Origin: Allacma fusca
Taxonomy: Eukaryota; Arthropoda; Collembola; Symphypleona; Sminthuridae
Direction: 5' to 3'
NCBI GenBank assembly: GCA_947179485.1
Contig: OX359245.1
Coordinates: forward strand, 27,391,067 to 27,455,066
Length of the DNA: 64,000 nt
The notes under the pieces were generated by a model. The model was not told the DNA's origin. It did not search any database and saw nothing but the letters and a program-made list of their open reading frames with translations. The position numbers were made by a program, and so were the translations under genes. How positions within the stretch are numbered: position 1 is the stretch's first letter; each line of letters begins with the position of its first letter. Positions 21,016-32,547 of this stretch are shown here, piece by piece.

Positions 21016-24000
21016 GGGAAAATGTAACTTTCTTTGTTTTATTTCGTAAACGTGCGGAACGTCGAAGTGTATGATCGTTATCAACTGGTTGGGGTGATTT
21101 GAGAATTGATTTTAACTTTGTGGAGTGATAACCAAAAGTTTGAGGCGAGAAGTTTGGAGGAGGAGAAGTTAAACGCTTAACTGGACTGTCTTCAGAAGAA
21201 GTGGACGGTTGTAGTTTCATTTTGCGTGAAGGATGTGTAGAAGGTTTACGGATGGGAGAAGGGAGAGAGGAATTGGAGTTTGGGGTGTCGGAGGGAAAGT
21301 GTGTCAACCAAGCGTCAAATTCGTGTTGGTCTTCCGTAGTATATACATACTCGGGATGAATAATGCCATCCCCCAAATCAATTTTTATGAGCTTGAGTTG
21401 GGAGAGGTGACATTTAATACTAGGTCTAAGCTTAGTAGAGGGAAAGGTTAAAACTAAGTCAGCATTATTATTCTTATCAATATAAGTAATGGTATAGGGT
21501 CCAACCCAACGACAAAGAAGTTTGTCAGACAAACCAATTTTTCGCTGAGGGAGATAAAATCGAACGTGGGAACCAACTTTAAACTCTAAGGTTTGATACA
21601 TAGCATCAAATCGTTCTTTAGCTTGTAATTGAGCCTTTTTTATTAACTGGGATATTCTTTGATGCATAATTTTGACCTGAGAAGCGCTGAGCTGAGTCAT
21701 TTGCAAAAGTGTATTGGGAATGGAGTTGAGTAGAGGGGCTGGAGGAGCTCTACCGAAAAATGCTTGAAAAGGGGAAATTTTTGTAACTGAATGCTCGGAA
21801 GTATTATAGGCAGTAATTACATACGGTACAAATATGTCCCAATCTAACTGATTGTCCGAGACAAATTTGCTGAGCATAATTGCGAGAGTTTGATTTAATC
21901 TCTCTACAATTCCGTGGGAACGGGGGTGAAAGGGCATACTTACATTATGTGTAATATTAAACCGTTTTAATAATTCTTGTAGAGTTGCGGATTTGAACTC
22001 CGCAGCTCCGTCAGAAATTAATATAGACATGCCTGGAAATGTTAAAATAAAAGATTCCAAATGCATGGCTATATGAGCAGCTTCTCTGTTGGGAAGGAGG
22101 GAAGTATGTACCCATTTGGTAAATAAGTCGGTGAGGACGAGTACATATTTATTGCCTCTCGGAGTTTCACGAAAGGGGCCTAATAAATCCATAGCATATG
22201 TGCTTGCTGGAATTTTTATGGGAATGTTTTTCAGACTGTCCATGCGTAATTTGGTAAGGTGCTGGCGACTTTGGCACTCTGGGCAATGAGTACAGTGCTT
22301 AAATGTGTCTGAGGTAATTGATCTCCACCAATAAAATGGACGAAGACGTGCCAAAGTTCTTTGAAAATTTAAATGACCACCAAGGGGATGATTGTGAGCA
22401 TTTTGTAACACGATGGGAATCATAGCTTTAGGGATGACTAAAAGTTTAGGGTTGCGGGGATTAAATTGAATAAAATAAATACCATCATCATTGGGAATTA
22501 ATTTGGAGCGCTTTTTCTGCAATAATTTATTTAAAGTATGATCAATAGCTTGAGCATGCTTTAAATCAGCAGGATTAATGAGAGGTATTCCTGGGAGTGG
22601 AGCGGGGCTGGATGTTGTAGATTGGGCTGAAAGGCCTGGAATGGTAAGATCATCTTCCGTGTCTTTTGTAGTGGAAAGAGCGTAGGGGCATCGAGAGACA
22701 CCATCTACGTTCCTATGGAGGGTACCTTTCTTATACCTAACTACATAGCGAAATTGTTCTAAAATTACAGCCATACGAGTAAGTCGGGCGGTGGGATTAC
22801 GTTGGCATTTTAAATAACATAAAGCATGATGGTCAGTAACAATTATGAAAGGTTTGAGATATAAAAATTCTCGAAGCTTTCGTGTGGCAAATACTACGGC
22901 TAAACATTCTTTTTCGGTAACACCCCAATTTTTCTCAGCTGGAGTCAAAGCTCTGGAAATAAAATAAATTGGGTGTTCACCATCCTCAAATTGTTGATGT
23001 AAAATGCCAGCTATGGCTAAATTACTTGCATCCGTATATAAAATACATGGGAGTGTGGGATCGTAATGCCTAAGTACTGGAGCTGTGCATAGCGCATTTT
23101 TGAGAGTCAAAAATGCCTTATCACAGTCAGGGCTCCAATGATATAGTGAATGTTTCTTCAATAATCCTTGGAGAGGAGCAGCTATTTGAGCAAAGTTCCA
23201 AATAAATCTGCGATAATTACCTATAGTTCCTAAAAATTCACGTAGAGTTTCTAAATTATTAGGTTTGGGCTGTTGCATGATCGCAGCTACTTTTGCTGAT
23301 TCTGTGGATAAACCTTTTTGGGACAAAAAGAATCCAAAGACTACATGTTCTTGCATACCAAAGAAACACTTTTTGGGATTCATGCGAAAATTAACTTTAG
23401 CTAGGCGTTGAAACACAAGTTCTATTGCGACGAGGTGAGAGGGAAAGTCTTTACTATAGGGTATAATGTCATCAATATAAGACACAGCGTGTGTGTATCT
23501 TAAAGTACCGAGAGTACGAGTAGCGAGTCTTTGAAAGTAGGCGGGGGCATTTTTCAGACCAAAACATACACGTAAATACATGTATAGTCCGAATTCAGTG
23601 ACAATAGCAGTTCAATGTTGATCATCCGGGTGGATGAGGGCTTGGTAATAACCGCTAAATAAATCTAAAGGGGAAAAATACGCAGCATTTCGTAACTGAA
23701 AAAGCAAGTCATCAATCCTTGGGAGAGGGAAAATTTCGTCTATTGTGATTTTATTTAGTTTTTGAAAATCACAGACGAGTCGCCATTTACCTAATTTTTG
23801 GCGTACTAAAAACACAGGGGTGGAGTAGTTGGAGTTTTCACAAGGAACAATTATACCTGCTTGAATTAATTTATCTAATTCTTGCTTTAAAATCTCACGC
23901 TCCGTAGTGCTCAAGCGATAGGGTTTAGCTTGAACTGGAGTGTCAGAATTTAATCTAATTCTCATGGGGGGCAGAGTACAAACTTGAAGATCCATAAGCG

Positions 24001-24799
24001 TCCACGCAAATAAATATGAATATTTATTGAGGAGACTTATGATCGAGGCGCGTTCAGCTGGCCTTAATTTTGGATTAATATTTAATGATTGTATTTGTGT
24101 TGGGGTGAAAGGGGTGGGATTTTGAGGAATTACCGGAGCTGTGTTTAAGCTTTGGGTAAAATCATAGCGTTGAGCATGACCTAAAAGAGTATCAGCGGGA
24201 ATAAGCTGGGTAGATGTGGAAATGTTTGTGGCGAGCAAAAAATTCTTCGCTGGGTTGATAACTGGAGGAAAAATTCATTTGTATTGTTTTTCTATGAGTG
24301 GATGAGGGTTGAAAAATGTCGTGTGAGACGTGTGTAGTGGAGTAGTAGGTACATACATTTGGTGTCGAGGGGGAAGTTGGATAGTAAATAATGTTTTGAC
24401 GGGAGAGGAACAGCCGCACTCGGATGAGCAAGTGGCTGAGTATGCATGCTTACGAAAGTAATGACATACGTGAGAGTTGTATAGGGAGTTCGAGTTCAGA
24501 TGAATATGAAAGTCAAATTGTGTAATAAACTTACAGCCAAGAATGAGTGGAGGAGTGAGCGTTTCAAGGACATGGGCCTCTGTTGTGTAAAAGTAGTTAT
24601 CAAGTTGGAACGTTAAGGAGGCTATATGGGACGTAGGAATGCGAGCTTTATCTGCTGTGATCACAAATCTTTGTGGGCAAGGAGTGATGACTGCACTGGA
24701 GGGGATGTGATTCTTTTGTATTAAATTATGAGAAGCTCCTGTATCAATTAATGCGTCAATGGAGACATCATCAAAATAACACATGATATACGGGCACAT
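21008..24799 (-). pseudogene. pol: Gypsy pol: protease, reverse transcriptase, RNase H, integrase, two in-frame TGA
   Basis: One frame, minus 1 relative to gag and open upstream into gag's end, so frameshift expression is likely. Aspartic protease motif DTGA lies 19 codons after the ATG at 24799. RT follows with LDLFSGYYQ and YIDD. RNase H carries TDAS, TEKE and VTDHH. Integrase has an HHCC zinc domain (HNHPLGGH, then CTHCPEC) and a DD35E core (MDLLGP, SDGAAEF, IVERLN), then a GPY-type motif. TGA codons at 24277-24275 (protease/RT linker) and 23614-23612 (inside RT, between LDLF and YIDD) break it; no TAA, TAG or frameshift was seen. All visible catalytic residues are kept. Confidence 0.9.
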
Positions 24800-24819
24800 T
24801 GATGCAGCGGGTGACAGGT

Positions 24820-26409
24820 TTATTGTGGGTAAGTTATGGAGGGATATTGAAGATTCGCAAAGTGATTCTGGGGAGTTTGATTGTTTTGGGGCGGATTGGG
24901 ATTGAATGAAATTTCCAATCTGTGGGCATTTTGGTCGTTCCGGCGATTGTTGCCGTTGTTCTGGTTGTTGCGGAAGCCGTTGTTGTTTCCGCGGAAATTG
25001 TTGTTCCGAAAGTTCGGGCGGGGACCCTGACCACGCTGGTTGGGCCCCCTCTGTTGGTTTCCCGAACGGCAGTCACGACTGATGTGACCGAACTTATTAC
25101 AATTATAACATTGCATGCCTTTATGGGGGTTCTGAGCCTGTCCTCTATTATTGTTGTTATTATTATTATTATTATTACCTCTGGGCTGATGGGGAACTGG
25201 TTGGTGAATGTTGCCTTGGTTACCGCGGTGATTATTATTATTATTATGGGAGTTGCCGCGGCCATTGCCACGACCTCGTCCGCGGCCAGGGACAAAAGCA
25301 AAATTAGCCTGGGCATTAGGCGCATCAGATAAGGTAAGTTTTTGGATGGTTTCTTCCAAAGACTTAACTTTTGCAGCCATATCTGAGGGGCCAGCAGTTG
25401 TATCTGCAAATTCTCGTTGTTCGCAAAAACGAACGAGAGCAGCTATGCTTGTAAATGGAAAACCTGCCGCTGCAGATTTGTACTTGGGAAGGAGGCCTTC
25501 CATTCCCCAAGCAACACGGTCAGGTTGACTCATGGTTGGGTCATAGCGAGTGCAAATACTATCAACATCATACAAAAATTTGGCACTCGTTTCATTATCT
25601 TTTTGCTTACGGGAAATTAATTGATTGAGATAAACCTGTCGAGGTTTTGCATAGCGTTCACGGAGGGCCGTGAAGAATGTATCAATACTAACAATAGTGG
25701 GTGGTGCTATTGTGAGTTGGGTTTGTAGCCATTGAAAAGGGTCACGAGCTAATAAGTTGGGAGTGTGACCTTGAAGAGTGGGCCAATCCCATTGGTATTG
25801 GGCCACGACACGTTGAACGTCAATAATAAAATCATGAACATCATGAGTTGCGGGAAGGAATTGTTTGATCTTTTGGAAGTCAACTATAGAATGAATGGGT
25901 GCAGTGTTAACTGTAACATTAACAGGGTTAGCGCCTGCCATATTAAATATTTTGACTTTACGTGTTCGCTTGTGTGGGTTCTGGCGCAAATAATTTTGTT
26001 GTTTACGAGCTTTGTTTATTTGACGTTTAAAAGAAGGAACAATACGAGTGGCGGGAGTGACTAATGAAAGAGCAGGTAATGGAGGTGGTGGGGGTGGGGG
26101 AGAAGAAATTGGAGGTGGTGTGCAAGGTGGTGTAGAATATTGTGGGCTCGGAGTTCGTGGAGGTGAACCTTGAGCTGGAGGAACTACTGGAGGAACTGGA
26201 GGCGTAGGTAAAGTTGGAGGCGGTAACGGTGGAGGCTTAGGCTTTCTTCTACTGCTAGTGGTAGCTTTTGCTTTTGCTTTGGCTTGTTGTAAGACTTTTG
26301 CTAATTCAGAGGCGTCTTTTAAATCAGGGTCAGAATTTTTACGAGCGACGGTACTTGTAGAAGGCTGAGGGTCAGGTTTTGAAGTTGAGGGCTTCTTTTT
26401 ATCGGACAT
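24820..26409 (-). CDS. gag: Gypsy gag, 529 aa, intact
   Basis: Structural polyprotein that packages the element RNA. It opens with a Lys/Ser-rich N-terminus, then a long proline-rich stretch (about residues 60-115), a capsid-like central region (about 150-340), an RG- and Asn-rich segment, and one CCHC zinc knuckle, CYNCNKFGHISRDC, near residue 434. Runs of Asn are encoded by AAT/AAC trinucleotide repeats at 25150-25250. The start ATG at 26409 is 520 bases from the 5' LTR. The stop at 24822-24820 lies 20 bases before pol's first ATG, and pol's frame is open across it. Confidence 0.92.
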   Translation of the reverse strand: MSDKKKPSTSKPDPQPSTSTVARKNSDPDLKDASELAKVLQQAKAKAKATTSSRRKPKPPPLPPPTLPTPPVPPVVPPAQGSPPRTPSPQYSTPPCTPPPISSPPPPPPPLPALSLVTPATRIVPSFKRQINKARKQQNYLRQNPHKRTRKVKIFNMAGANPVNVTVNTAPIHSIVDFQKIKQFLPATHDVHDFIIDVQRVVAQYQWDWPTLQGHTPNLLARDPFQWLQTQLTIAPPTIVSIDTFFTALRERYAKPRQVYLNQLISRKQKDNETSAKFLYDVDSICTRYDPTMSQPDRVAWGMEGLLPKYKSAAAGFPFTSIAALVRFCEQREFADTTAGPSDMAAKVKSLEETIQKLTLSDAPNAQANFAFVPGRGRGRGNGRGNSHNNNNNHRGNQGNIHQPVPHQPRGNNNNNNNNNNRGQAQNPHKGMQCYNCNKFGHISRDCRSGNQQRGPNQRGQGPRPNFRNNNFRGNNNGFRNNQNNGNNRRNDQNAHRLEISFNPNPPQNNQTPQNHFANLQYPSITYPQ

Positions 26410-26929
26410 AAATTATAACGTAAGTATGTACGTACCGTGACGGTGGTTCATGGATATGAAACTTAACACTGTGTATTTACTATATGAAATTCCTCCTGGA
26501 TGAGGTGGGAACGGTACTGAGCTCCGTGGCTGTCCGTTGAGTATACCCAAATCCTCAGGGCATCGGTCGGTGAAGCGCAGGTAAATCCGTCTGCCTTCCG
26601 TGGACAAGAAATAATAACCCCGTTTATCAATAAAACTTACGAGGGGTTCTTCGACCGGTCACAGTCAATAACGGTTGACTCCTCTGGGGGTAGTCCCGAT
26701 TGTGCTGTGCGTGTTGCAACGTCAAAAATGCAGGAATGATACCTCTGCGTGGCCAAAACTGTAATTCTCAAAAATTCTCACGGAATATGACACATTAATC
26801 AAACTTGCCTGGTAATGAAATCAATTCTTAAAGTAAATCGATTGTTTCCCAAGGGGAGTGATAAATGAGAGTAATTCGGGAGCATTGCCAGGGCAATAAT
26901 ATTTTGGCAATGTTTTACAAAGGCCACCA
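26410..26929 (-). promoter_or_regulatory. 5' leader with primer-binding site
   Basis: Immediately inside the 5' LTR, the minus strand reads TGGTGGCCTTTGTAAAAC (26929-26912). TGG complements a tRNA 3' CCA, as in LTR-element primer-binding sites. I cannot name the tRNA. The remaining 500 bases of leader have no long frame and presumably hold packaging and splice signals. Confidence 0.6.
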
Positions 26930-27447
26930 TGAAAGAGTAGGTTATGGTCATACCATGAAATCCTAACTCCTGGATTATTTACTTATGTAATTGTCAAGAA
27001 ATTGTAAATAATTGGAAATCGTGCTGATGGAAGGAATGATTATGAATAAACGATTGATTGTGATTTTCTATTAATCCGAAGACTAATTACTTTTATTTGA
27101 TAATTGAAATCGAAAGGAAAAGGAAATGAAGATTAACAACTAAAAATAGGTGTTACTGGAATGACTCTCAGTTATTCACTGAAGAGTCTGGAAGAATCTT
27201 AAACTTAACAAGTGGCTACTTGAGCCTATTTTTACAATCTTAAGTCTAGACGTTACATCATAACGGATGTAACGGGACGTTGACACTCATTGGCTTTAGC
27301 CGATGGGAAGTGCTTACTTTGCACCTTTACAATAAGTGTTGAAGTAACTTTGAACTGACTTAACCTATGGTTGTGTATTTCACAACTTAATTAATTAGTC
27401 ATGTGAGACTTAACTAATTTATGTAATTTCTATATACATACCTAACA
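26930..27447 (-). repeat. 5' LTR (518 bp)
   Basis: Same length as 18314-18831, and no mismatch was found on reading both. It bears the TG...CA termini and abuts ATAT at 27448-27451. Confidence 0.9.
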
Positions 27448-28140
27448 ATATACCAGATAAAATATGACTCACGCGCTGCTGTATACATTAGAGAAAAAGG
27501 ACGGCCTCTAACAGTCCGCATTAATGAACACATCTAGACAATGACAATCACAGGAAATGCTGTAAGTAGACATATACATGTCATACAAAACCAAGTTTAA
27601 CTAACTCTAAATCAGGGGTCGTGTTTTTGTAAATTTCACTGGAAGATCACTTCTGAATTTCCCTGCTGAATATTCTGTCCCTGCAGGGAGGTCGTTAACG
27701 ATTTCAAAAATCCCTGCTAAAAAAAAGGCCACTGCTTTTCAAAATCCGTTGACAAAAATAATTTCCCTACAAGACGTCAAATCACTGCCAAATAAGGTCA
27801 ACCGATCTAAAAATCTTTATTTGCATAGCAAATTTCCCTTAAACATGACCACCAAATTGGAAATCTATGCCAGAAATATAAAAGGATTTTAAAATCCCTG
27901 TTCGCAAAATAGAATCCCTTTCCATTGAGATTTTCCCTGCCAGAAATAATGTTTCCCTGGGAAGAATCTTCCCGTCTTCCCACAAAAATCCGACCCCCGC
28001 TGTAAATGGGCAGAAAATAAGTAGAATCCTAATTATACCTATTTCATTTTTAAGAGAAGTTCAAGAAGGATTACTAGTGCAGCAAAGTAAGCATATCTGT
28101 ATCTAGATGAACAACAATGAGGATTACATAGTAAGCGGTG
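27448..28140. repeat. Duplicated ELO-flank unit (distal part)
   Basis: Continues the sequence seen at 6970-7606 and 16980-17600, starting with the second half of the GIY-YIG remnant cut by the LTR element. It carries the TTTCCCTGC MITE and the uninterrupted pogo target near 28087. Confidence 0.75.
27613..27999. mobile_element. hAT-type MITE, TTTCCCTGC body (third unit)
   Basis: Starts CAGGGGTCGTGTTTTTG and ends AAAATCCGACCCCCG. The target duplication CTCTAAAT/CTGTAAAT lies at 27605-27612 and 28000-28007. Confidence 0.75.
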
Positions 28141-28188
28141 CTTCGAAATAAATAATTCCAAACATGAGTATAAGTCTTTCAGTTTTTA

Positions 28189-28521
28189 GAAAGTGAAACT
28201 TTCTTATAGACGAGTCATTTCCGTCCGTCCGTCCGTCCGTCCGTCTACAAAATCTTGTAAATCGCACAACTCAACAACGGAATGGCATACGGACATGGGA
28301 CTTAAAATCGAACATACATTCTAGATGTGCCTTTTGATATTTTCCCTGACCCAGGGTCAATCGTTTGACCTCTGAAAATTATTTCTGGATACAATTATCA
28401 AAATTTTGCATTTTCTTTACCTTTCCAACGGATTGACGTATGGTCATGCGTCCTTTACAGTTAACAATTAAACTCTATTTCCCTACCCTACTAAAAATCT
28501 TTAAATATAAGTTTCACTTTC
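28189..28521. mobile_element. Short MITE-like element with GAAAGTGAAACT ends
   Basis: GAAAGTGAAACT at 28189-28200 is mirrored by AAGTTTCACTTTC at 28509-28521. It contains a (CCGT)n microsatellite at 28221-28245. No clear target duplication was found. Confidence 0.45.
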
Positions 28522-28802
28522 CTGCACATGCAAACAAAGTTTGCCCAAATCAGTGCAGTGCACGGATTTTTTGTAAACAATTTATAACTATGTAAAAGAA
28601 AGTTAGCAGTGAGTTGTAGTTCGCCAGAAGATAAACAGTTGTTCGGAAGCTTGCAATTTATAATAAAAAATTTCTACCACAGAAACCAGTTTAAATGTGA
28701 AAACAACACTTTTGATCTAAATTTTTAAATTCAAATTAAGACAATTTCAATCAGCGAAACCAAATCCGAAATTCTTTTTGAAGTACTCATCTACTGATAA
28801 GT

Positions 28803-29597
28803 TCGCTCGTAGGAGCCGGAGAGAGAGGTAGTGGCTGTCAGTGGCTCTCTTATCTCTCCAACCTACAGTTCGGGGGACGCATAACATTCGTTAGTCCCAA
28901 AGCCCTCTGGTCCTCTATGGACAGTGACTGCGGACTGCCGAGTTGAGTGCCCGTACCTGTGCCGGAGGATCCTCACTGACCCGGGATCCAAGGGCTAAAT
29001 CCGGAGTCGGGAACTGCACAGGTAAGGTTTGCACTAACTACATACCATTTGTGTAGTGTGCTGTGGCTGTATGTGCGTTGAGCGTGTACCGGCAATCCGG
29101 GGACGCAAAACGTACATGCAGGTTGCGGCATACCTACGCAAAGTAGTTGCCTTCCTTTCCTGACTCTGGATAGGGCTGGTATGTAAGCTCGTGCAGATCT
29201 GCATGACTCTGCCTCTGCCGTTCTTGGAACATTGGACCGGGGGTAAAGACCTTACGTTGGAGCTCATATGGTTTGGTAATCTCAAGAATTAGGAATGCTG
29301 GTGACTGACAATGGGACGTATATATACGACACCATCAGATCGCCAGCAAACCTAAAATCTTTGCATAGATTATGCAAGGGCAGCTCCGACCTGCAAGAGG
29401 AGCGGTAAGATAAGGTAAATCGGACATTATGCAAATCAAAGCATGCCAAACAATATATGTGTGACCATGCGAAATGCAAGTCCGTATATTAAGCAATGCA
29501 AGTAACTGGGCGAGTGCAATAAGCCTTAAGGCTTGAGCGCCTCCTAAGGAAATCCACAATGGATAGACTTGGGTCCCATCAAATACATACATACATA
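28803..29597 (+). mobile_element. Non-LTR retrotransposon insertion with (CATA)n tail
   Basis: A GC-richer block bounded by a 15-bp direct repeat CATCTACTGATAAGT (28788-28802 and 29598-29612). It ends in CATACATACATA repeats, the hallmark of target-primed insertion by a non-LTR element. The related unit at about 52290 is uninterrupted at the matching place. No reverse-transcriptase frame is present, so it is a SINE or an internally deleted LINE. Confidence 0.7.
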
Positions 29598-29612
29598 CAT
29601 CTACTGATAAGT

Positions 29613-29697
29613 ACATCAACACCAACAACATCGTAGACTTGAAAATCGCATGTAGTTATGTACGCCTCGTTCTTTACAATTTCTTTAAGATCTCCAT
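29613..29697 (-). pseudogene. ELO-F relic: start of elongase exon 1
   Basis: Minus-strand translation from the ATG at 29697 gives about 28 residues (MEILKEIVKNEAYITTCDFQ..VYDV) clearly related to the N-terminus of the ELO copies. The rest of the gene is lost. Sequence upstream (29698 to about 33100) still matches the ELO upstream flank. Confidence 0.75.
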
Positions 29698-30357
29698 CTT
29701 GAAGATTTAAAAAAATTGAGTATGTAAACTTAAACGTTTCTGTGTTCTCGAATTCTGAAATTGAAAATATAGAATTATTCTTGGGAAATAAAATCTAGAC
29801 GTACTTTATAGCGAAAGTAAATTGCAAATGGAGTAGAAGCTCACTCCAGTTCGAGTTTTTAATTGCTGCTTGAATGGAAAAAATCATTGGAACCAGTTTA
29901 CCTATCCAGATTGTTTGCCGTCCCTTCCTGAGACATTAATCCACTTTTGTGAAGTTAGCTATAGGGATGTCAGTCTCTGCCTGTTTTAAAATATCGGTCA
30001 TATCGGTTACGGTACGGTTGGCGAAAACGAGCTTATACATCCATTTAACGAGATCCGCCAAATGTTACCAATATGAATTTATGGTAAAAGATGCATTCTA
30101 AGATCTTTTCCACTGCAACCTGAGAAACTTTGTCGGATTCATTAGCCCCGTTAAATTACTCTAATAATTTTTAATTGCATTTTACGTAACTTCGAAAATG
30201 CAGATTTCTGACTTGCTAAATATTAGAACGCGATTATTTCAGGTACGCATGATTATGGCACTCACTTAAATTATATTCGTTTGGATCTTTGCACTCGGTG
30301 GTTGGAAAGAAGGCCAGTTACATTGATTTTTGCATGCCTATATAGTGGTAGCGACGC

Positions 30358-30856
30358 TAATGTGTATCAAAACGAGATACGTCCTAAGACGGGACGATAA
30401 AAAACAGGACGGGATAGGTAAAAATGAGTAGGACGGGACGGAAAATTCATGCAAGAATAGTGGATACAGACGGACGGGACGGGCTGATCAAATGACAAAA
30501 GACGGACGCAAACGGTTACAAAAAATACTTAGTACTTAGTTAGAACAGACTAGGCTAGACGAGACCAGTTAAGTCTAAACGATGTTTCCTTTTTATTTCT
30601 AAAAGTGGCTTCGACCGGCTGTTACTGCGTGCACAAACTCGGGGGTCATTCATGCATTTTGTATGGTACGGAGAGATATGCGATAGGTGAGGGACCAGAA
30701 ACGGATAGGGACGTTATTTATGAGCTACAAATAAGATATGGAACGGAGGGGACTTGAGCGGGAGCTCATTTGAATAGATACGGACGGGATAGCTACATGT
30801 GGTAAAAGACGTACAAGAGATATGAACGATCCCTATAGGGATTTTGAAACACATTA
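30358..30856. mobile_element. hAT-type MITE, TAATGTGT ends, body of GGACGGGAC motifs
   Basis: Ends TAATGTGTATCAAAACG and TTTTGAAACACATTA. The 8-bp target duplication AGCGACGC lies at 30350-30357 and 30857-30864. The matching site in unit G (about 53022) is uninterrupted. The body repeats GGACGGGA-type motifs. Confidence 0.8.
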
Positions 30857-31136
30857 AGCGACGCATCACTTCTCGTAACAGCGATATAGGGTTTAGCAGT
30901 ATCTACATGTAATTATTATCGTACGATATGTCGGGATAAGAATGGTTTTGCACTCGATAGTTGGAAAGAAGGCCAGTTACACTGATGATGCCTATAAAGC
31001 AGTGCATTACAATACAAGTATTTGAAGTAGAAATAATGCCAATTTACACAAAATGAAATTATAAACAAATGACTGTACGAGCTTCTGCCATATCGGTCAA
31101 TAAACAGCTACTTACATATATAGCAGTGCTGTACAT

Positions 31137-32547
31137 CAGGACCCACCAGTCCCTACCTTTTTCAGTCCAAGTCAAAATAAGTCTTAAGTGTCTGATCAGT
31201 CAGTCAGTCCTTAAGTCTGTTTGCCGTTTCCTATGAGTCTCAGTCAGTCACAGTCATTATAAGAGTCACTCGAATAAGTCACAGTCTCAGAGGACAATGC
31301 GAAAATTTCAAAAATACCTATTTTTTGTAATTTTCTTGTGCTGCATTTCAATACAATTGATGACCTGGAATCTGCTTTTGTAAAATACTACGAAAATCTC
31401 CAATATTTTCAATGTAGATTTTTGTTCCGCTAGATACGTTGTGTACGCTTTATGATTTTCTTGATTCCTACATTGGTTTAAGCGTTCGTCTCAGTCTCAG
31501 TCAGTCCCGATGATTCAGAAATAAGTCTAAGTCAGTCAAAGTCTTGAGCTGTAGTTAGATTTATCAGTCACAGTCTCAGTCAGTCATCAGTCAGTCACTC
31601 AATGTTGCAGTCAGTCCTTCAGCATCAGTCTTAGTGCCCCTCATGGGTACAGGTACTACCCGGGTATTTGGGTACAGGTACAGGTAAAGGTAAATACTGG
31701 GTAATATTTGTTGTACCCAAACAGAATGGGTAAATTCTGGGTACAAGCCAATTTTACCTAAATATTGGGTACATTTACGGGTAAAGGTACAGGTACTAAG
31801 AAAACATGAAACGGTTTTTACCTGACAGGAACAGGTACAGCTCCAAAAGTACCTGTACCCGTTCATAAAATACCTGATCCATACAAGGTACTTTTTTATT
31901 ATCTGCTTGCGTCCTCTATTGCATAAAACTGAATTGAAGTGGATCTTTCCATGACATTCTCGTGCCACTCCATTCAACAGTCTTCCACTGCATGCTCGTT
32001 TCCGTGGCATGAAATGAGATTCCTTATAAACGTGTTCTAGCATTCCACCGAATTCCATAGGAGATACCATTAGAAAATGCTTCTGTCTAAAAGCATGGAT
32101 GAAGATCAAATGTGCAGAGTTCGGAAGTACTAAAATGACAGCGATTGCAAGATTGATGGCTGGAAGCTGCAGTAGTTATTAATTTTAGCCGTATTCAATT
32201 TTTTGAAAAACATGATGTAATAGATTATAGGGGAATAAATTATTAGAATAATTTTTTTAACTGAATTCGCTTCATCATAAAAAGTACCCGGGTAGGTAAA
32301 ACAAAGTACCTGGGTAAAGGTAAAAATTCGGGTACTTTTTGGGTACAGGTAATTTTCAGGAACAGGTATAAGTTAAAAAAAAAGGTTTGGGTACAGGTAC
32401 CTTCATTCAAGTATTAGGTATTTCATAGAAGGTACAGGTAAAGGTACAACATTCTGAAGTACCCATATTTGGGTACAGGTCCAGGTACAGGTACAACGTT
32501 TTAGTACCCATGAGGTGCACTAATCAGTCTAAGACTGGTCTATCCTG
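31137..32547. mobile_element. hAT-type MITE, CAGGA ends, body of CAGTCAGTC motifs (outer element)
   Basis: Left end CAGGACCCACCAGTCC, right end GACTGGTCTATCCTG, with target duplication CTGTACAT at 31129-31136 and 32548-32555. The left body is full of CAGTCAGTC and its variants. A second hAT element (31632-32522) is nested in it. A fragment related to the left part lies inverted at about 60215-60386. Confidence 0.8.
31632..32522. mobile_element. hAT-type MITE, TAGTGC ends, body of GGGTACAGGTA motifs (nested)
   Basis: Ends TAGTGCCCCTCATGGGTAC and GTACCCATGAGGTGCACTA, with target duplication ATCAGTCT at 31624-31631 and 32523-32530. Both halves are dense in GGGTACAGGTA or its complement. The central 300 bases are unique, with an incidental minus-strand frame. 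Confidence 0.85.

Larger units (their letters stand above)
18314..27447 (-). mobile_element. Ty3/gypsy-type LTR retrotransposon with two extra 3' frames
   Basis: A 9134-bp element flanked by ATAT (18310-18313 and 27448-27451). On the minus strand the order is 5' LTR, leader, gag, pol (PR-RT-RNase H-integrase with a GPY/F-type tail), then two overlapping frames and the 3' LTR. PR-RT-RH-IN order places it in Ty3/gypsy rather than copia. By eye the two LTRs show no difference, which implies a recent insertion or an assembly artefact. Pol has two in-frame TGA codons, so this copy is probably not autonomous. It landed in the GIY-YIG remnant of a duplicated ELO-flank unit; the intact target GGAATATACC is seen in A and B. 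Confidence 0.95.

Noticed and set aside
24834-25620. Long frames antisense to, or out of frame with, gag's RG/Asn-rich region
   Set aside because: They arise from GC-rich and trinucleotide-repeat composition; low-complexity Ile/Val/Thr runs with no domain.
29034-29631. Several minus frames of 65-98 codons in the GC-rich insertion
   Set aside because: They overlap one another, have no domain, and run against the orientation given by the CATA tail.
31591-32109. 172-codon minus frame
   Set aside because: It crosses the end of the nested hAT element and the GGGTACAGG motif array, so it cannot be an old gene.
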